A program made the translations under genes and the position numbers. A DNA stretch of 64,000 nt, taken from NCBI RefSeq assembly GCF_014897585.1, contig NZ_JABUXW010000012.1:101604-165603 (forward strand), read 5' to 3'. Shown one piece after another: positions 8,450 through 17,899 of this stretch (its first letter is position 1; each line of letters begins with the position of its first letter). The notes beneath the pieces were generated by a model. That model did no database searches. It worked only from the letters and a program-made list of their open reading frames with translations, and was not told where the DNA came from. This DNA comes from Brachybacterium tyrofermentans. GTDB taxonomy: Bacteria; Actinomycetota; Actinomycetes; Actinomycetales; Dermabacteraceae.

Positions 8450-9052
8450 TCACAGGGAGCCGATCATCACCTCGCCGGACCACAGCCTCAGCTGGGCCGG
8501 ATCGGTGGCGTCGGACTCCTGGTTCCCGCATTCGGGCCGCACCACGGTGGCGGAGACCGTCCCGCCGTTGGCCTGCAACGTCTCGCGATCCATCGGACCG
8601 TGGACGAGCAGCCACGACGGTGTCTCGTCGGCGCTCCATGCCACCTCCTCCATGATCAGGATCGAATCCGGGATCCCCTGCTGTCGCAGGCACGCCGAGG
8701 GGTCGAAGCTCGTCGGGGGCTGGATCATGCCGGCGTCGACGAGTCTCTGCACCTCGGTCCCGAGGCTTCCCTCATTGACAACGGGAACACCGGACGAATT
8801 CTTCCCGGCCCCTGCTGCTGAGTCGACCGATGTGGACACGGTGCGCGCCCGATTGGCGGTCGAGTGCTCGAGAGCGACCGTGAGCTGGACCCCCAGCAGG
8901 GCGGAGATCGCGATGGCGATCAGCACCACCGGGATGGGGACGCCGAGCATCGTGGCGAACCGTGAGCGCCGCCCCGCTCTCGCACGGCCGGTGGACGACG
9001 GGGCGGGAACCCGTCGTTGCGGCCGTGAGATGCGGGGCACCTTCGGTGTCAT
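8450..9052 (-). CDS. Small single-pass membrane protein of unknown function
   Basis: A 200-residue protein with a basic, Pro/Arg-rich N-terminus (1-34), one transmembrane helix (about 37-62) and an extracellular domain containing two cysteines that could pair (near residues 129 and 182). Its start overlaps the stop of the pseudokinase gene by 4 bases (ATGA), so the two are translationally coupled. In mycobacterial gene order this position holds the anti-sigma-M gene, but no sigma factor is present here and I see no anti-sigma motif. No recognisable domain. Confidence 0.7.
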   Translation of the reverse strand: MTPKVPRISRPQRRVPAPSSTGRARAGRRSRFATMLGVPIPVVLIAIAISALLGVQLTVALEHSTANRARTVSTSVDSAAGAGKNSSGVPVVNEGSLGTEVQRLVDAGMIQPPTSFDPSACLRQQGIPDSILIMEEVAWSADETPSWLLVHGPMDRETLQANGGTVSATVVRPECGNQESDATDPAQLRLWSGEVMIGSL

Positions 9053-11775
9053 TCGGGGGTGATCTCGGCGATCCGGGCGCGGAAGCGGCCCGCCTCGTTG
9101 CTGTCCGGCGGAAGCTCGGGGATGTAGAGCGCGACCTTCTCCGCGTCGACGGGCTTGTCGGGCTCCAGACGCACCTCTCCGTCGCCGGCGAACTTGCCGG
9201 TGGCGAGGACGTCGCCGAGGGAGCCGTCATCGTTCACGGCTCGCAGCTCGAGGGTGCCGCCGGTGTTGCGGGCTGTGGCCACGGTGAGCGCCGTGACCTT
9301 CGACTTCTCGGCGAACGACACCTGGATGGCGACACCCTCCTTGAGGCCGCCGAAGTCCGGGCTGGCGTAGTGCTGTGTGGACCAGAACGTGGCAGGGTCG
9401 CCGTCGGTGAGGCGGTCCTGCTGGTCGGTGTGGTCAGGATCCCCGCCACCCTCGGCGGACAGCTCGACCCCGGAGATCTCCGGGGCCGGGAGCTCGGGCT
9501 CCTTGGTGGGTTCCTTCGTGGGCTCCACGGGGGCTTCCCCGGACTCGGTCGGCGCAGGTGTGGTCGGCGCGGCCTTGGTCTCCAGCGGGTCCGTGATCCT
9601 GTCACGCAGCCCCGAGGTCGCCGTGGTCACAGCGAACACGGCAGCGATGATCGTCAGCAGCACGGCACCGGCGATGATCCACTGGGACTGCCGCGACCGC
9701 TCCTCCGGGGCGCGGGGTCCGAGGGCATAGGTGCCCGGATCATCGGAATCCACGGCCACGCTGACCACGTCACGCAGCAGCGAGCTGCGAGCGTACGGCG
9801 CGGCGGACTCCTCCGGCTCCGGATCGCTGCCGGTCCGATCTCGCCCCCGCACCACGATCGGGCCCGTGGCGGCAGGTTCGGTGCGGCCGAGAACGGGCAC
9901 TGCGCTCGGCGACGAGGCAGCCGACGAGGCGGCCGCCGTGTCGGTGTCGTGACCGTCGGGCGCCTGCTGAGGGGTCTGCTCTGCGGCGAACTGCATCGGG
10001 TCGTCCCGGTGCTCTGAAGGCTGCTGGGCGGCGGCTGCTCCGTCCGCCCCGGCAGCAGGCGCGAGCGGCTGAGGAGAGCCGGATGTGGAGGACTCAGAGG
10101 GCGGGGACCCCGCCTCGGCGGAGCTCGCGCCCGGGGCGGTCGACGAGGCGAGTGCACCTGCTCCCGCAGCAGCGGCCGCGCCGGCGCCGAGGGCAGGAAG
10201 AACCGCGGTCCCCTCCTGGGCGGAGTGTGCCGACGGGTCGTCGGTCTCTGATCCCGACGCCGACGTCTTCTGGCGCATCGGTGCGGCAGGTGCTGCAGGC
10301 GCCGTCGCCGCGACATCGAGATGGCCCGGGAACGGGCTGGTCCCGCGCTTCTGGTCGAGGTGGAGCTCCTTGACGATCGCCTCGGCATCGGCCGATCGGC
10401 GCGCGGACTCCTCGGCGGCCTGTCGGTCAGCTTCCTGAGCAGCGGCCGCGGCACGGTCCTGTTCCGCGGCGTGGTCGGCGGCGGTTCGGTCGACAGTCTC
10501 CTGGTCACCGGCGTCCCGCCCCTCGACGGGCTGCCCAGCGGAGGATGCGGTCTCGGCCGCGGAGCCCTCGGCGCGGCCGGCGGACCGGCGGGGTGCCTCT
10601 GCGGCGCCATCCGCCGCGTCTGTCGAGGCATCACCGGTATGTGCGGCGACGGCGCCTGCAGCGCCTGCAGCACCTGCCGCCCCGGCTGCTCCGACGACAC
10701 CGGCGGCGCCGGCGCTCGACGGGGAGGCCTGCGCGGAGGACGCCTGCGTGTCAGCACCAGCACCAGCACCAGCGCCGGACGCAGGGCGCACGACGGTGTC
10801 TTCGGTGTCATCCGCGGCAGATCGCACGATGGTGTCCGCAGTGTCCCCGGTGGCAGGCCGCACGACGGTGTCCGCGGTGTCGCCGGTCGCAGCTGTCGTG
10901 CTGGTGCTGCTATCGGCAGTGCTGCTGCCGTCGGCGGCGATGGTCCGGGCGTGGCGTGCGGTTCCTGCGTGCGGGTAGGCCTCGAGGGTGACCGGGATCG
11001 ACTGCCAGGGCTCGAGCGCCGAGATCAGCTCGCGCGTGGTCTCGGGGACGTCGTCGGCCGACTCGTTCAGCACCAGGTCGCACAGCAGATCGAGATCCGC
11101 CGGGATCGCGGAGTCGACGAGCGTCGAGGGCAGGGGCACCAGCCCGTCCGGGCCGTGCTTCGGGGCCTTCCCCGTCAGGGCGCGGTAGAGCAGGGCGACC
11201 AGGGAGGCGGTGTCCTGGAACGAGGCCACCTCACGAGAGCGGTCCAGGCCGGGGTGCGACGCGGCCTCCACCCCCACGCCGAGCACGACGACCTCACCGG
11301 AGCGGGTGTTGACGAACAGGCGGTTGGAGTCGAGGAACTGATGGCGCACCCCGCGACGGCGGGCCGCCTCGAGGCCGGAGGCGGCTTCGCCGATGATCGA
11401 GCGCGCGGTCTCGGGATGCAGGCTCGTCGAGCCCAGCAGCGCGGCGAGCGGAGGCGCGGTCGGCACGGGATACTCCACGACCGTCGTCGGACCACCCCCG
11501 GAGGGATCTCCGGTCTCGCCGTCCCGGGGGTCGTCGAGCACGACGATCTCGCGAACGGGCAGCAGGTGGGGATCATCGACGAGATAGGCGCGGCGCACGG
11601 CGTCGGCCGCTTCGAGGGCGGTCTCGCCCTGCACGATGAAGAGCACGACGCTCTCCCCGGTGGCCACGGTGCGGGCGCGATGCCACACAGCGCCGTCGGC
11701 GACGCCTGCCAGGGGGATCTTCCCCTCGAGCGTCCACCGGGAGCGCAGAGCGTCCTCTAGCGAGATCGTGTTCAC
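9049..11775 (-). CDS. Membrane pseudokinase with extracellular discoidin-like domain, MurJ partner
   Basis: Residues 1-265 are a degenerate Ser/Thr kinase domain. The catalytic-loop counterpart reads RHQFLDSNRLFV, lacking the HRD aspartate arrangement, and the DFG counterpart reads LGVGV, so it should be inactive. A long Ala/Ser/Thr/Glu-rich linker (about 280-680) leads to a transmembrane helix (IIAGAVLLTIIAAVFAV). An extracellular domain resembling F5/8-type sugar-binding modules (LTDGDPATFWSTQ) ends the protein. Start is a GTG at 11775 with AAGGA upstream. In Mycobacterium tuberculosis MviN the same modules are fused to MurJ and the pseudokinase binds FhaA after phosphorylation by PknB. Here murJ lies just upstream as a separate gene, 55 bases away. 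Confidence 0.8.
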   Translation of the reverse strand: MNTISLEDALRSRWTLEGKIPLAGVADGAVWHRARTVATGESVVLFIVQGETALEAADAVRRAYLVDDPHLLPVREIVVLDDPRDGETGDPSGGGPTTVVEYPVPTAPPLAALLGSTSLHPETARSIIGEAASGLEAARRRGVRHQFLDSNRLFVNTRSGEVVVLGVGVEAASHPGLDRSREVASFQDTASLVALLYRALTGKAPKHGPDGLVPLPSTLVDSAIPADLDLLCDLVLNESADDVPETTRELISALEPWQSIPVTLEAYPHAGTARHARTIAADGSSTADSSTSTTAATGDTADTVVRPATGDTADTIVRSAADDTEDTVVRPASGAGAGAGADTQASSAQASPSSAGAAGVVGAAGAAGAAGAAGAVAAHTGDASTDAADGAAEAPRRSAGRAEGSAAETASSAGQPVEGRDAGDQETVDRTAADHAAEQDRAAAAAQEADRQAAEESARRSADAEAIVKELHLDQKRGTSPFPGHLDVAATAPAAPAAPMRQKTSASGSETDDPSAHSAQEGTAVLPALGAGAAAAAGAGALASSTAPGASSAEAGSPPSESSTSGSPQPLAPAAGADGAAAAQQPSEHRDDPMQFAAEQTPQQAPDGHDTDTAAASSAASSPSAVPVLGRTEPAATGPIVVRGRDRTGSDPEPEESAAPYARSSLLRDVVSVAVDSDDPGTYALGPRAPEERSRQSQWIIAGAVLLTIIAAVFAVTTATSGLRDRITDPLETKAAPTTPAPTESGEAPVEPTKEPTKEPELPAPEISGVELSAEGGGDPDHTDQQDRLTDGDPATFWSTQHYASPDFGGLKEGVAIQVSFAEKSKVTALTVATARNTGGTLELRAVNDDGSLGDVLATGKFAGDGEVRLEPDKPVDAEKVALYIPELPPDSNEAGRFRARIAEITPE

Positions 11776-11830
11776 GAGCCGTCCTTATCGTCGTCGTGCG
11801 GGCGAGCGTCCGTCACGAGCGTCTTCCATG

Positions 11831-13570
11831 CTACGAGGTCACCGGTCGACCGCGACGCGTCAACCGGGTCACGACACGCTGTACCTGCCCGACCAGCCAG
11901 CGCACCTCGGTCATCTTCAGCACCCACCCGGCGGCCGCGAACACCATCGCCATGACCACCCCGATGACTGCTCCCACCAGAACCGCCACCAGTCGGTGCG
12001 ACCAGATCACGTCGTCGAGCAGCGCGACCAGGCCCGCTCCGGCCGCCCAGCTGAGCACCGTGGCGGCCAGGAGCTTGCCCGCCACGATCGCTCCGGTGCG
12101 CATGCTCGGCGGCGTGGTGCCGAGCCTGGCGGCGTGCCGACGCAGCTGCCACATGCCGACCAGCCAGGCCACGAGGTTCCCGAGGCTGGTGCAGGCGGCG
12201 GCGGTCATCGTCGCCCACATCGGATCGACCGTGAGCAGGATGACCGGGATCGCCGCGAGGCTGATCGCGGTGATCGGGATCTGCGAGAGGAAGGGCGTGC
12301 GCGCGTCCTCGTAGGCGTAGAACACGCGCTTGATCAGGTACAGCGAGGCGAAGGGCACCAGGCCCAGCATGTAGGCGATCAGCACGTTGCCGTTGGCGCG
12401 GGCACCGATCTCGCCCGTGCCGCCGCCGATCACCCACATGATCGGGCCCGCCAGAGCGATGAACACGGCCACGCACAGCATCATCGGGATCGCGAGCAGA
12501 CGGTTCGTCTCCGCGTACCGGGCGAGCGCGCCGGCATGGTCGCCGTCGACCGCGCGTCGGGAGATCGTCGGGAAGACGGCCGTGACCACGGCGACCGCGA
12601 TGATCCCCTGCGGGATCATGAAGGCCATGTAGGCCCAGTCCAGGCTGAGCAGTCCGGGATAGCGGGCCGCCTGCTCGGGGTGGTCGCGGAGCTTCTCGGT
12701 CATGAACCCGGCGCGGGCGGTGGACCAGCGCGTGGCCCACACGCCGAGCTGGCCGAGGCCCAGCATCGCGAGGGTCCACAGGCCGATCTTCGAGAGCTTG
12801 CCCAGGCCGAGACCACGGAATCCCCAGCGGGGCCGCAGTCGCAGATCGAGCTTCTTGACGTACCAGAACAGGAACACGACCTGCGCGGCCGATCCGCCGA
12901 CGTTGATCGCGGCCATCGCGATGATCATCGGCAGGGTCCACTCCGAGGGAGCGCCGACCTTTCCCCACATGCCCAGGAACAGGGCTGCGCCCACGATGCC
13001 CACCAGGTTGTTGAGCACCGGAGCCCACTGGTACGGACCGAAGGAGTCATGGGCGTTCAGCAGCTGCCCGCACATCACGTACAGCGCCGAGAAGAAGACC
13101 TGCGGCATCATCCAGTAGCCGAGCTGCACGGCCAGGGCGTAGGTCTCCGGGGGCAGCACGCCGCTGGTCAGGGGCAGCAGGAGCGGGACTCCCACCATGC
13201 AGATCACGGTGATCGCCAGGGAGAACGTGGCGACGAGGGTCATGAGGCGGGAGATGTAGTCGCTGCCCCGGTCCGGGCGCTTGACGGCCCGCACGATCGC
13301 GGGGACCAGGATGGCGTTCAGGGTGCCGCCGCCCACGAGCAGCCAGACGGTGTTCGGGAGCGTGTTCGCGGCGCTGAACGAGCTGGCCGCAGCGGACATG
13401 GACCCGGCGAGGATCAGACCGAACATGAAGTTGCGGACGAAGCCCAGCAGGCGGGAGACCGTGGACCCGGCGGCCATCAGCACGCTGGCCTGCATGAGCT
13501 TCGAGCGGCTGGAGGGCACGCCGTGGCGGCGGTGGCGCGGGACGTGCTGCACGCGGAGGGCGGAGCTCAT
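11831..13570 (-). CDS. murJ: Lipid II flippase MurJ
   Basis: A MOP-superfamily transporter that moves the peptidoglycan precursor lipid II across the membrane. Family landmarks include SRLLGFVRNFMFG near the N-terminus, NTLPNTVWLL, GVLPPETY, RVFYAYEDARTP and 13-14 predicted transmembrane helices over 579 residues. The start ATG at 13570 overlaps the stop of the upstream DUF6049 gene by 4 bases, and the pseudokinase gene follows closely. Unlike the mycobacterial MviN, the protein ends right after the last helix with a short basic tail. Confidence 0.93.
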   Translation of the reverse strand: MSSALRVQHVPRHRRHGVPSSRSKLMQASVLMAAGSTVSRLLGFVRNFMFGLILAGSMSAAASSFSAANTLPNTVWLLVGGGTLNAILVPAIVRAVKRPDRGSDYISRLMTLVATFSLAITVICMVGVPLLLPLTSGVLPPETYALAVQLGYWMMPQVFFSALYVMCGQLLNAHDSFGPYQWAPVLNNLVGIVGAALFLGMWGKVGAPSEWTLPMIIAMAAINVGGSAAQVVFLFWYVKKLDLRLRPRWGFRGLGLGKLSKIGLWTLAMLGLGQLGVWATRWSTARAGFMTEKLRDHPEQAARYPGLLSLDWAYMAFMIPQGIIAVAVVTAVFPTISRRAVDGDHAGALARYAETNRLLAIPMMLCVAVFIALAGPIMWVIGGGTGEIGARANGNVLIAYMLGLVPFASLYLIKRVFYAYEDARTPFLSQIPITAISLAAIPVILLTVDPMWATMTAAACTSLGNLVAWLVGMWQLRRHAARLGTTPPSMRTGAIVAGKLLAATVLSWAAGAGLVALLDDVIWSHRLVAVLVGAVIGVVMAMVFAAAGWVLKMTEVRWLVGQVQRVVTRLTRRGRPVTS

Positions 13571-16053
13571 GAGCGGTCCTCCTCACGGGGTTCGATGTCG
13601 GTGTCGGGGGTGATGTCAGTGTCTGTGTCGCCGGTGGTGTCGGAGTCCGGCGGGCCGGCGGGGTCCGGGCCCCCGGCCGATCCGGTGCCGGACGATCCGG
13701 TGTCGGGCGCTCCGCCGCCTGCCGCGCTGGGTGGTTCCTTGGCGCGTTCGGACCAGATCGCTGCGACCGTGCCGGTGTCGGCCGTGGACAGGCCCGACCG
13801 GGACAGCTCGACCGGATCCTCGGGGCCATGCGCCGCCGGTGCCCGGGTCGAGGCGCCGGTGTGGCGGGCGCGGGCGACGCCCACGATCACCAGCACGCCC
13901 ATGGCGATGACCACCACGAGGGTGGTCCAGTTCTCCCAGGCGGGGTTCACCGTCAGGGGCACGGTGGCCGGCTCGGTGAGGACCTGGCCGTCCTCCGAGG
14001 TGAGCACCGTGGTCAGGGTGACGGTCCCGTTGGCGACCGCGTCGACCGGGACGGTCGCATCGACCTGGCTGCGGGCAGGGACCTCCACGGCCTCGATGTC
14101 ACCGATCTGCACCAGCGGGCGGTCCGACGTCACGCGGGTGCTCACCGTGATCGGGGTGTCCAGGCCGTTGGAGATCGTGACCGGCACGCCCACGGAGTCC
14201 GAGATCAGGTTGTACCCGGAGGCGGGGACCACCTCGATCTTTCCCTGCATCTCCTCGGCGGAGGTCTCCGCGCTCCGGGCGAGCTCCTCGGAGCGTTCCG
14301 GGGACCCCCGCCAGAGCCTTGAGGTGCTGGTGAGCAGCTCGAGGCGGGGCACCGCCAATGAGGCGTCGTCCTCCATCACGGAGGCGAGCGTGTCCAGCCG
14401 CGTCCACGTGTCCGCGGCGGCGGTGAGCGTCGGGGCGTCCAACAGCTCCGGATCGGAGGCCGCCTCCAGGTGCTCCCAGCGGCCGTTCGTCCCCGGGCCG
14501 GAGGGCAGCAGGTCGTCCCCGCTGACCCGGCCCAGGGCGAACGGCGTCCCGGAGTCGTCCTGGGCGTGCGTGGTCCACGCGCGCTGCGAGGCGGCCGTGA
14601 GCAGCGAGTTCGTGGACCCGGTCTCGATCCAGGGAGCCTCGGCGAAGGCATCGAGAGCGGCCCCTGCCGCGGTGGGATCGAGCTCCGCGGCGAGATTCGG
14701 GGAGATGAGCAGATGGCGAGGAGCGGTCGTGAACTCCGAGGCGATGGTGGCGGTCTCCGCGAGCAGTCGCTGCTGGGTCTGCTCCGTGTCCGAATCCGCC
14801 GTGAGCAGGGAGAACTCGTCCGAGAGCACGGGGTCCGGTGCCAGCAGCGGCAGCTCCGAGCCGCTGCCGTCCTCGGACTCGTAGACGCCGAACGAGCTCG
14901 GCGTCACCGTTGAGGAGGCATTCTCCTGCAGAGAGGTCGACGGGATGATCGCCGCGCCCGCCCCGGCATCGACCAGCTGCTGGAGGGACGCCGCGTCGAC
15001 CTCCGATCCCTCGAGCCCCATCACCCTCGCGCGGGGGTTGATCCCGGTGGCGTCCCAGGTGGTCTGCGCGCGGTCGGTGGCGACGCTGCTCATCGTGGTC
15101 GCCCCGGCTTCGCCGAGGCTCACGAGATCCGCCTGGGCATAGGGCATCGCGAGCACGGTGCGCTCCCCGACGCCCTCCACGAGCGCCGTGGCGAGCTCGG
15201 TGGACCCCGGGTCGGGGGCGTAGGTCGGCACGGGATGCTCCGCGTCCTCCTCGGCGGTGTCGGCCTCCGGGGTGGGGTCGACCAGGAGCTGCGGCGGGTC
15301 CAGCAGGGCAGGATCCAGCCACCAGTCGACGTCGTCGCGCAGGGCGAGGGCGCGGGTCGTGGCGAGATGCCCCGACTCCAGGGACTGCTGTGCCGCCTCG
15401 GGGTCGGTGATCGCGGCCGCCGGGTCGCGGGAGGCCACGGGCAGCAGGACGGACTGCGTGATCGCGGCGTCGGCGTCCGCCGGGCGCCACACCACGAAGG
15501 AGCGGATCGCCCCCAAGGGGTCCCCCTCGGCGACGGCGGTCAGGGAGATCCGCCGGGTGCCCCAGTAGTACGGAGCCTCCGAATAGCCGAGCTCCTCGGC
15601 GGAGGCCTCCACGGTGAGCGTCCTCGACTCGCCGGGAGCGAGCGGAGTCGGATCGTCGGAGGAGGCGAGGGCGGCGCCGGAGGTGTCCGCGCTGGTGTCG
15701 GCCTGCCACTCGGCGAGCATCGCCCGATCCGTGACCCGGGAGGTGCGGGTGCGCAGCTGCAGGGCGACGTCCGGCAGCGTCTTCGAGGAGTCGTTCGTCA
15801 CCTCGACCTCGGCGGTGAGCGTGCCGTCGGGGTCCAGGGAGGTGGGGGTGAGGGAGACGAGATCCATGCTCACCGGGGCATCCGCCGCGGGCGGCGGCGG
15901 GGCCGACGGGGCAGCGGACTGTGCGGGGGCACCGGCGGCGTGGGCAGCGGGAGCAGGGCTCGACAGGCCGCCCACCAGCACCGATGAGGCAAGGAGCAGT
16001 GCCGTCAGCAGTGCCGCGAGCACCGGGCGCACGGGTAGCGGGGACGACGGCAT
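13567..16053 (-). CDS. DUF6049 family exported membrane protein
   Basis: An 828-residue protein with a signal peptide (hydrophobic stretch about 8-30, then a Pro/Ala-rich mature start), a large extracellular region and one transmembrane helix near residues 708-728 (TLVVVIAMGVLVIVGVA). It ends in a cytoplasmic Asp/Gly/Thr-rich disordered tail. This is the family found beside murJ in actinobacteria (the Rv3909 position). Its function is unknown but the synteny suggests cell-envelope work. The start is ATG 16053. The open frame continues far upstream antisense to pcnA, but the signal peptide fixes the start. Confidence 0.85.
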   Translation of the reverse strand: MPSSPLPVRPVLAALLTALLLASSVLVGGLSSPAPAAHAAGAPAQSAAPSAPPPPAADAPVSMDLVSLTPTSLDPDGTLTAEVEVTNDSSKTLPDVALQLRTRTSRVTDRAMLAEWQADTSADTSGAALASSDDPTPLAPGESRTLTVEASAEELGYSEAPYYWGTRRISLTAVAEGDPLGAIRSFVVWRPADADAAITQSVLLPVASRDPAAAITDPEAAQQSLESGHLATTRALALRDDVDWWLDPALLDPPQLLVDPTPEADTAEEDAEHPVPTYAPDPGSTELATALVEGVGERTVLAMPYAQADLVSLGEAGATTMSSVATDRAQTTWDATGINPRARVMGLEGSEVDAASLQQLVDAGAGAAIIPSTSLQENASSTVTPSSFGVYESEDGSGSELPLLAPDPVLSDEFSLLTADSDTEQTQQRLLAETATIASEFTTAPRHLLISPNLAAELDPTAAGAALDAFAEAPWIETGSTNSLLTAASQRAWTTHAQDDSGTPFALGRVSGDDLLPSGPGTNGRWEHLEAASDPELLDAPTLTAAADTWTRLDTLASVMEDDASLAVPRLELLTSTSRLWRGSPERSEELARSAETSAEEMQGKIEVVPASGYNLISDSVGVPVTISNGLDTPITVSTRVTSDRPLVQIGDIEAVEVPARSQVDATVPVDAVANGTVTLTTVLTSEDGQVLTEPATVPLTVNPAWENWTTLVVVIAMGVLVIVGVARARHTGASTRAPAAHGPEDPVELSRSGLSTADTGTVAAIWSERAKEPPSAAGGGAPDTGSSGTGSAGGPDPAGPPDSDTTGDTDTDITPDTDIEPREEDRS

Positions 16054-16161
16054 GGTGACACTGTAAGCGGCCGCTACCGTAGAGGGGTTGCGGGCGCACG
16101 ACACCCTCACATCGCGTCGTCGCCGTGCCGCCCCTCCCTCCGACCCACGACAGGACCTCCT

Positions 16162-17718
16162 GTGATCGCTCCCGCCGACCCTGCTGGCCCCGCTGACCCC
16201 GTCGACCCGATCGGCCCTGCTGACGCTGCTGGCCCTTCCGACTCCGGCGACCCCGCTGCCGCCGCCGATCGACTCGCCACCGCCCGGACCCGGTCCGCCC
16301 GCATGTTCCGGGCGCTGCCGGAGGAGATCCACGACCTGGGCCGACGCTTCGAGGCAGCCGGCTTCGAGCTCGCCCTCGTGGGCGGGCCGGTGCGGGACGC
16401 AGTGCTGGGACGCTCGAGCGCCGACCTCGACTTCACCACCAGCGCCCGCCCTGACGAGACCGAGGCCATCCTGCGCACGTGGACGCGCGACGGCGGGATC
16501 TGGGACATGGGCCGCGACTTCGGCACCCTGGGCGGGGTCCGCAACGGGGTGAAGGTCGAGATCACCACCTATCGCACCGAGTCCTACGACCCCACTAGCC
16601 GCAAGCCCCAGGTCGCCTATGGCGACACCCTGGAGGGAGACCTCTCCCGTCGTGACTTCACGGTCAACGCGATGGCGGTGCGGCTTCCCTCCCTCGAGCT
16701 GGTGGATCCCTTCGACGGGCTCGCCGACCTCTCGCGGACCGTGCTGCGCACCCCCGTCGGCCCGGAGCAGTCCTTCACCGATGATCCGCTGCGCATGATG
16801 CGCGCGGTGCGCTTCGTCTCCCAGCTCGGGTTCCGCATCGAGGACGCCACGGCCGACGCGATCGAGTCCCTCGCGGAGCGGATCACGATCGTCTCGGCCG
16901 AGCGTGTGCGCGAGGAGCTGGTGAAGCTCATGCTCGGGGCCCATCCCCGCGGCGGTCTCGAGCTGCTCGTGGAGCTGGGGCTGTCCGCCCATGTGCTGCC
17001 GGAGCTGCCGGCCCTGAGCCTGGAGATCGACGAGCATCACCACCACAAGGACGTCTACCAGCACACCCTCACCGTGCTGGATCAGGCCATCGACCTCGAG
17101 AGCCCCGCCGGCTCGGGAGGCCCGTGCGAGGCTCCTGACCTGGTGCTGCGGCTGTCCGCGCTGTTCCACGACATCGGCAAGCCGGCGACGCGGCGCTACG
17201 AGCCCGGCGGAGCGGTCACCTTCCGCTTCCACGAGACCGTGGGCGCGAAGATGACCGCGAAGCGGATGAAGGCGATGACCTTCGACAAGGACACCACCAA
17301 GAAGGTGGCACGCCTGGTCGAGCTGCACCTGCGGTTCCACGGCTACGCCGAGGCGCCGTGGAGCGATTCGGCCGTGCGCCGCTATGTCACGGACGCCGGG
17401 GAGCTCCTGCAGCACCTGCACCGGCTGACCCGCGCGGACGTCACCACCCGCAACCGCCGCAAGGCACGAGGGCTGGCGCGCGCCTATGACGAGCTCGAGG
17501 CGCGCATCGATCATCTGGCCGAGCAGGAGGAGATCGGGCGGATCCGCCCTGACCTCGACGGGAACCGGATCATGGAGATCCTCGGGATCGGTCCCGGCCG
17601 TGAGGTGGGCGACGCCTACAAGCACCTGCTCGAGCTGCGCATGGAGCACGGCCCGCTCGGCGAGGACCGTGCCAGCGAGGAGCTGAAGGCCTGGTGGGAG
17701 GCCCGCGACCAGGGCTGA
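16162..17718 (+). CDS. pcnA: CCA tRNA nucleotidyltransferase
   Basis: Adds or repairs the 3' CCA of tRNAs. The class II nucleotidyltransferase core shows GGPVRD (about residue 74) and the metal-binding pair in SADLDFTT (about 88-93). The tRNA-recognition motif LRMMRAVRFVSQLGF follows, and an HD domain contains LFHDIGKP (about 335). GTG start at 16162. The first 45 residues are a Pro/Ala/Asp repeat without homology. A downstream methionine (about residue 49) just before the domain could be an alternative start. The tRNA-Leu in this window lacks an encoded CCA and needs this enzyme. It is divergent from the DUF6049-murJ operon. Confidence 0.93.
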   Translation: MIAPADPAGPADPVDPIGPADAAGPSDSGDPAAAADRLATARTRSARMFRALPEEIHDLGRRFEAAGFELALVGGPVRDAVLGRSSADLDFTTSARPDETEAILRTWTRDGGIWDMGRDFGTLGGVRNGVKVEITTYRTESYDPTSRKPQVAYGDTLEGDLSRRDFTVNAMAVRLPSLELVDPFDGLADLSRTVLRTPVGPEQSFTDDPLRMMRAVRFVSQLGFRIEDATADAIESLAERITIVSAERVREELVKLMLGAHPRGGLELLVELGLSAHVLPELPALSLEIDEHHHHKDVYQHTLTVLDQAIDLESPAGSGGPCEAPDLVLRLSALFHDIGKPATRRYEPGGAVTFRFHETVGAKMTAKRMKAMTFDKDTTKKVARLVELHLRFHGYAEAPWSDSAVRRYVTDAGELLQHLHRLTRADVTTRNRRKARGLARAYDELEARIDHLAEQEEIGRIRPDLDGNRIMEILGIGPGREVGDAYKHLLELRMEHGPLGEDRASEELKAWWEARDQG

Positions 17719-17899
17719 GGCCTGACCGCCAGGTCGATCCGGCCTGGTCGCGGTGTGAGCGAGGCCGCATGAGACGTGCACACCCTGTGTGTTTCTCGGC
17801 GGAGACGTTCCGTCGGGCCGGGAGGCGTGTCCATACTGGGATGCCGTGCGCCCTCCGGCGCATGGACCAGTTCGTCCCCTCGAAGGACCAGGAGCAGTC

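Noticed and set aside
9049..9700. Reading the outer domain as an enzyme
   Set aside because: It fits a discoidin-like binding module; no catalytic motif is visible.
11636..14884. A 1082-codon plus-strand frame opposite murJ and DUF6049
   Set aside because: Its composition is His/Asp/Arg-rich with no fold, and the two minus-strand genes have clear motifs.
17719..17899. Terminator after pcnA
   Set aside because: Only a 5-bp-arm inverted repeat without a T-run was found, too weak to call.
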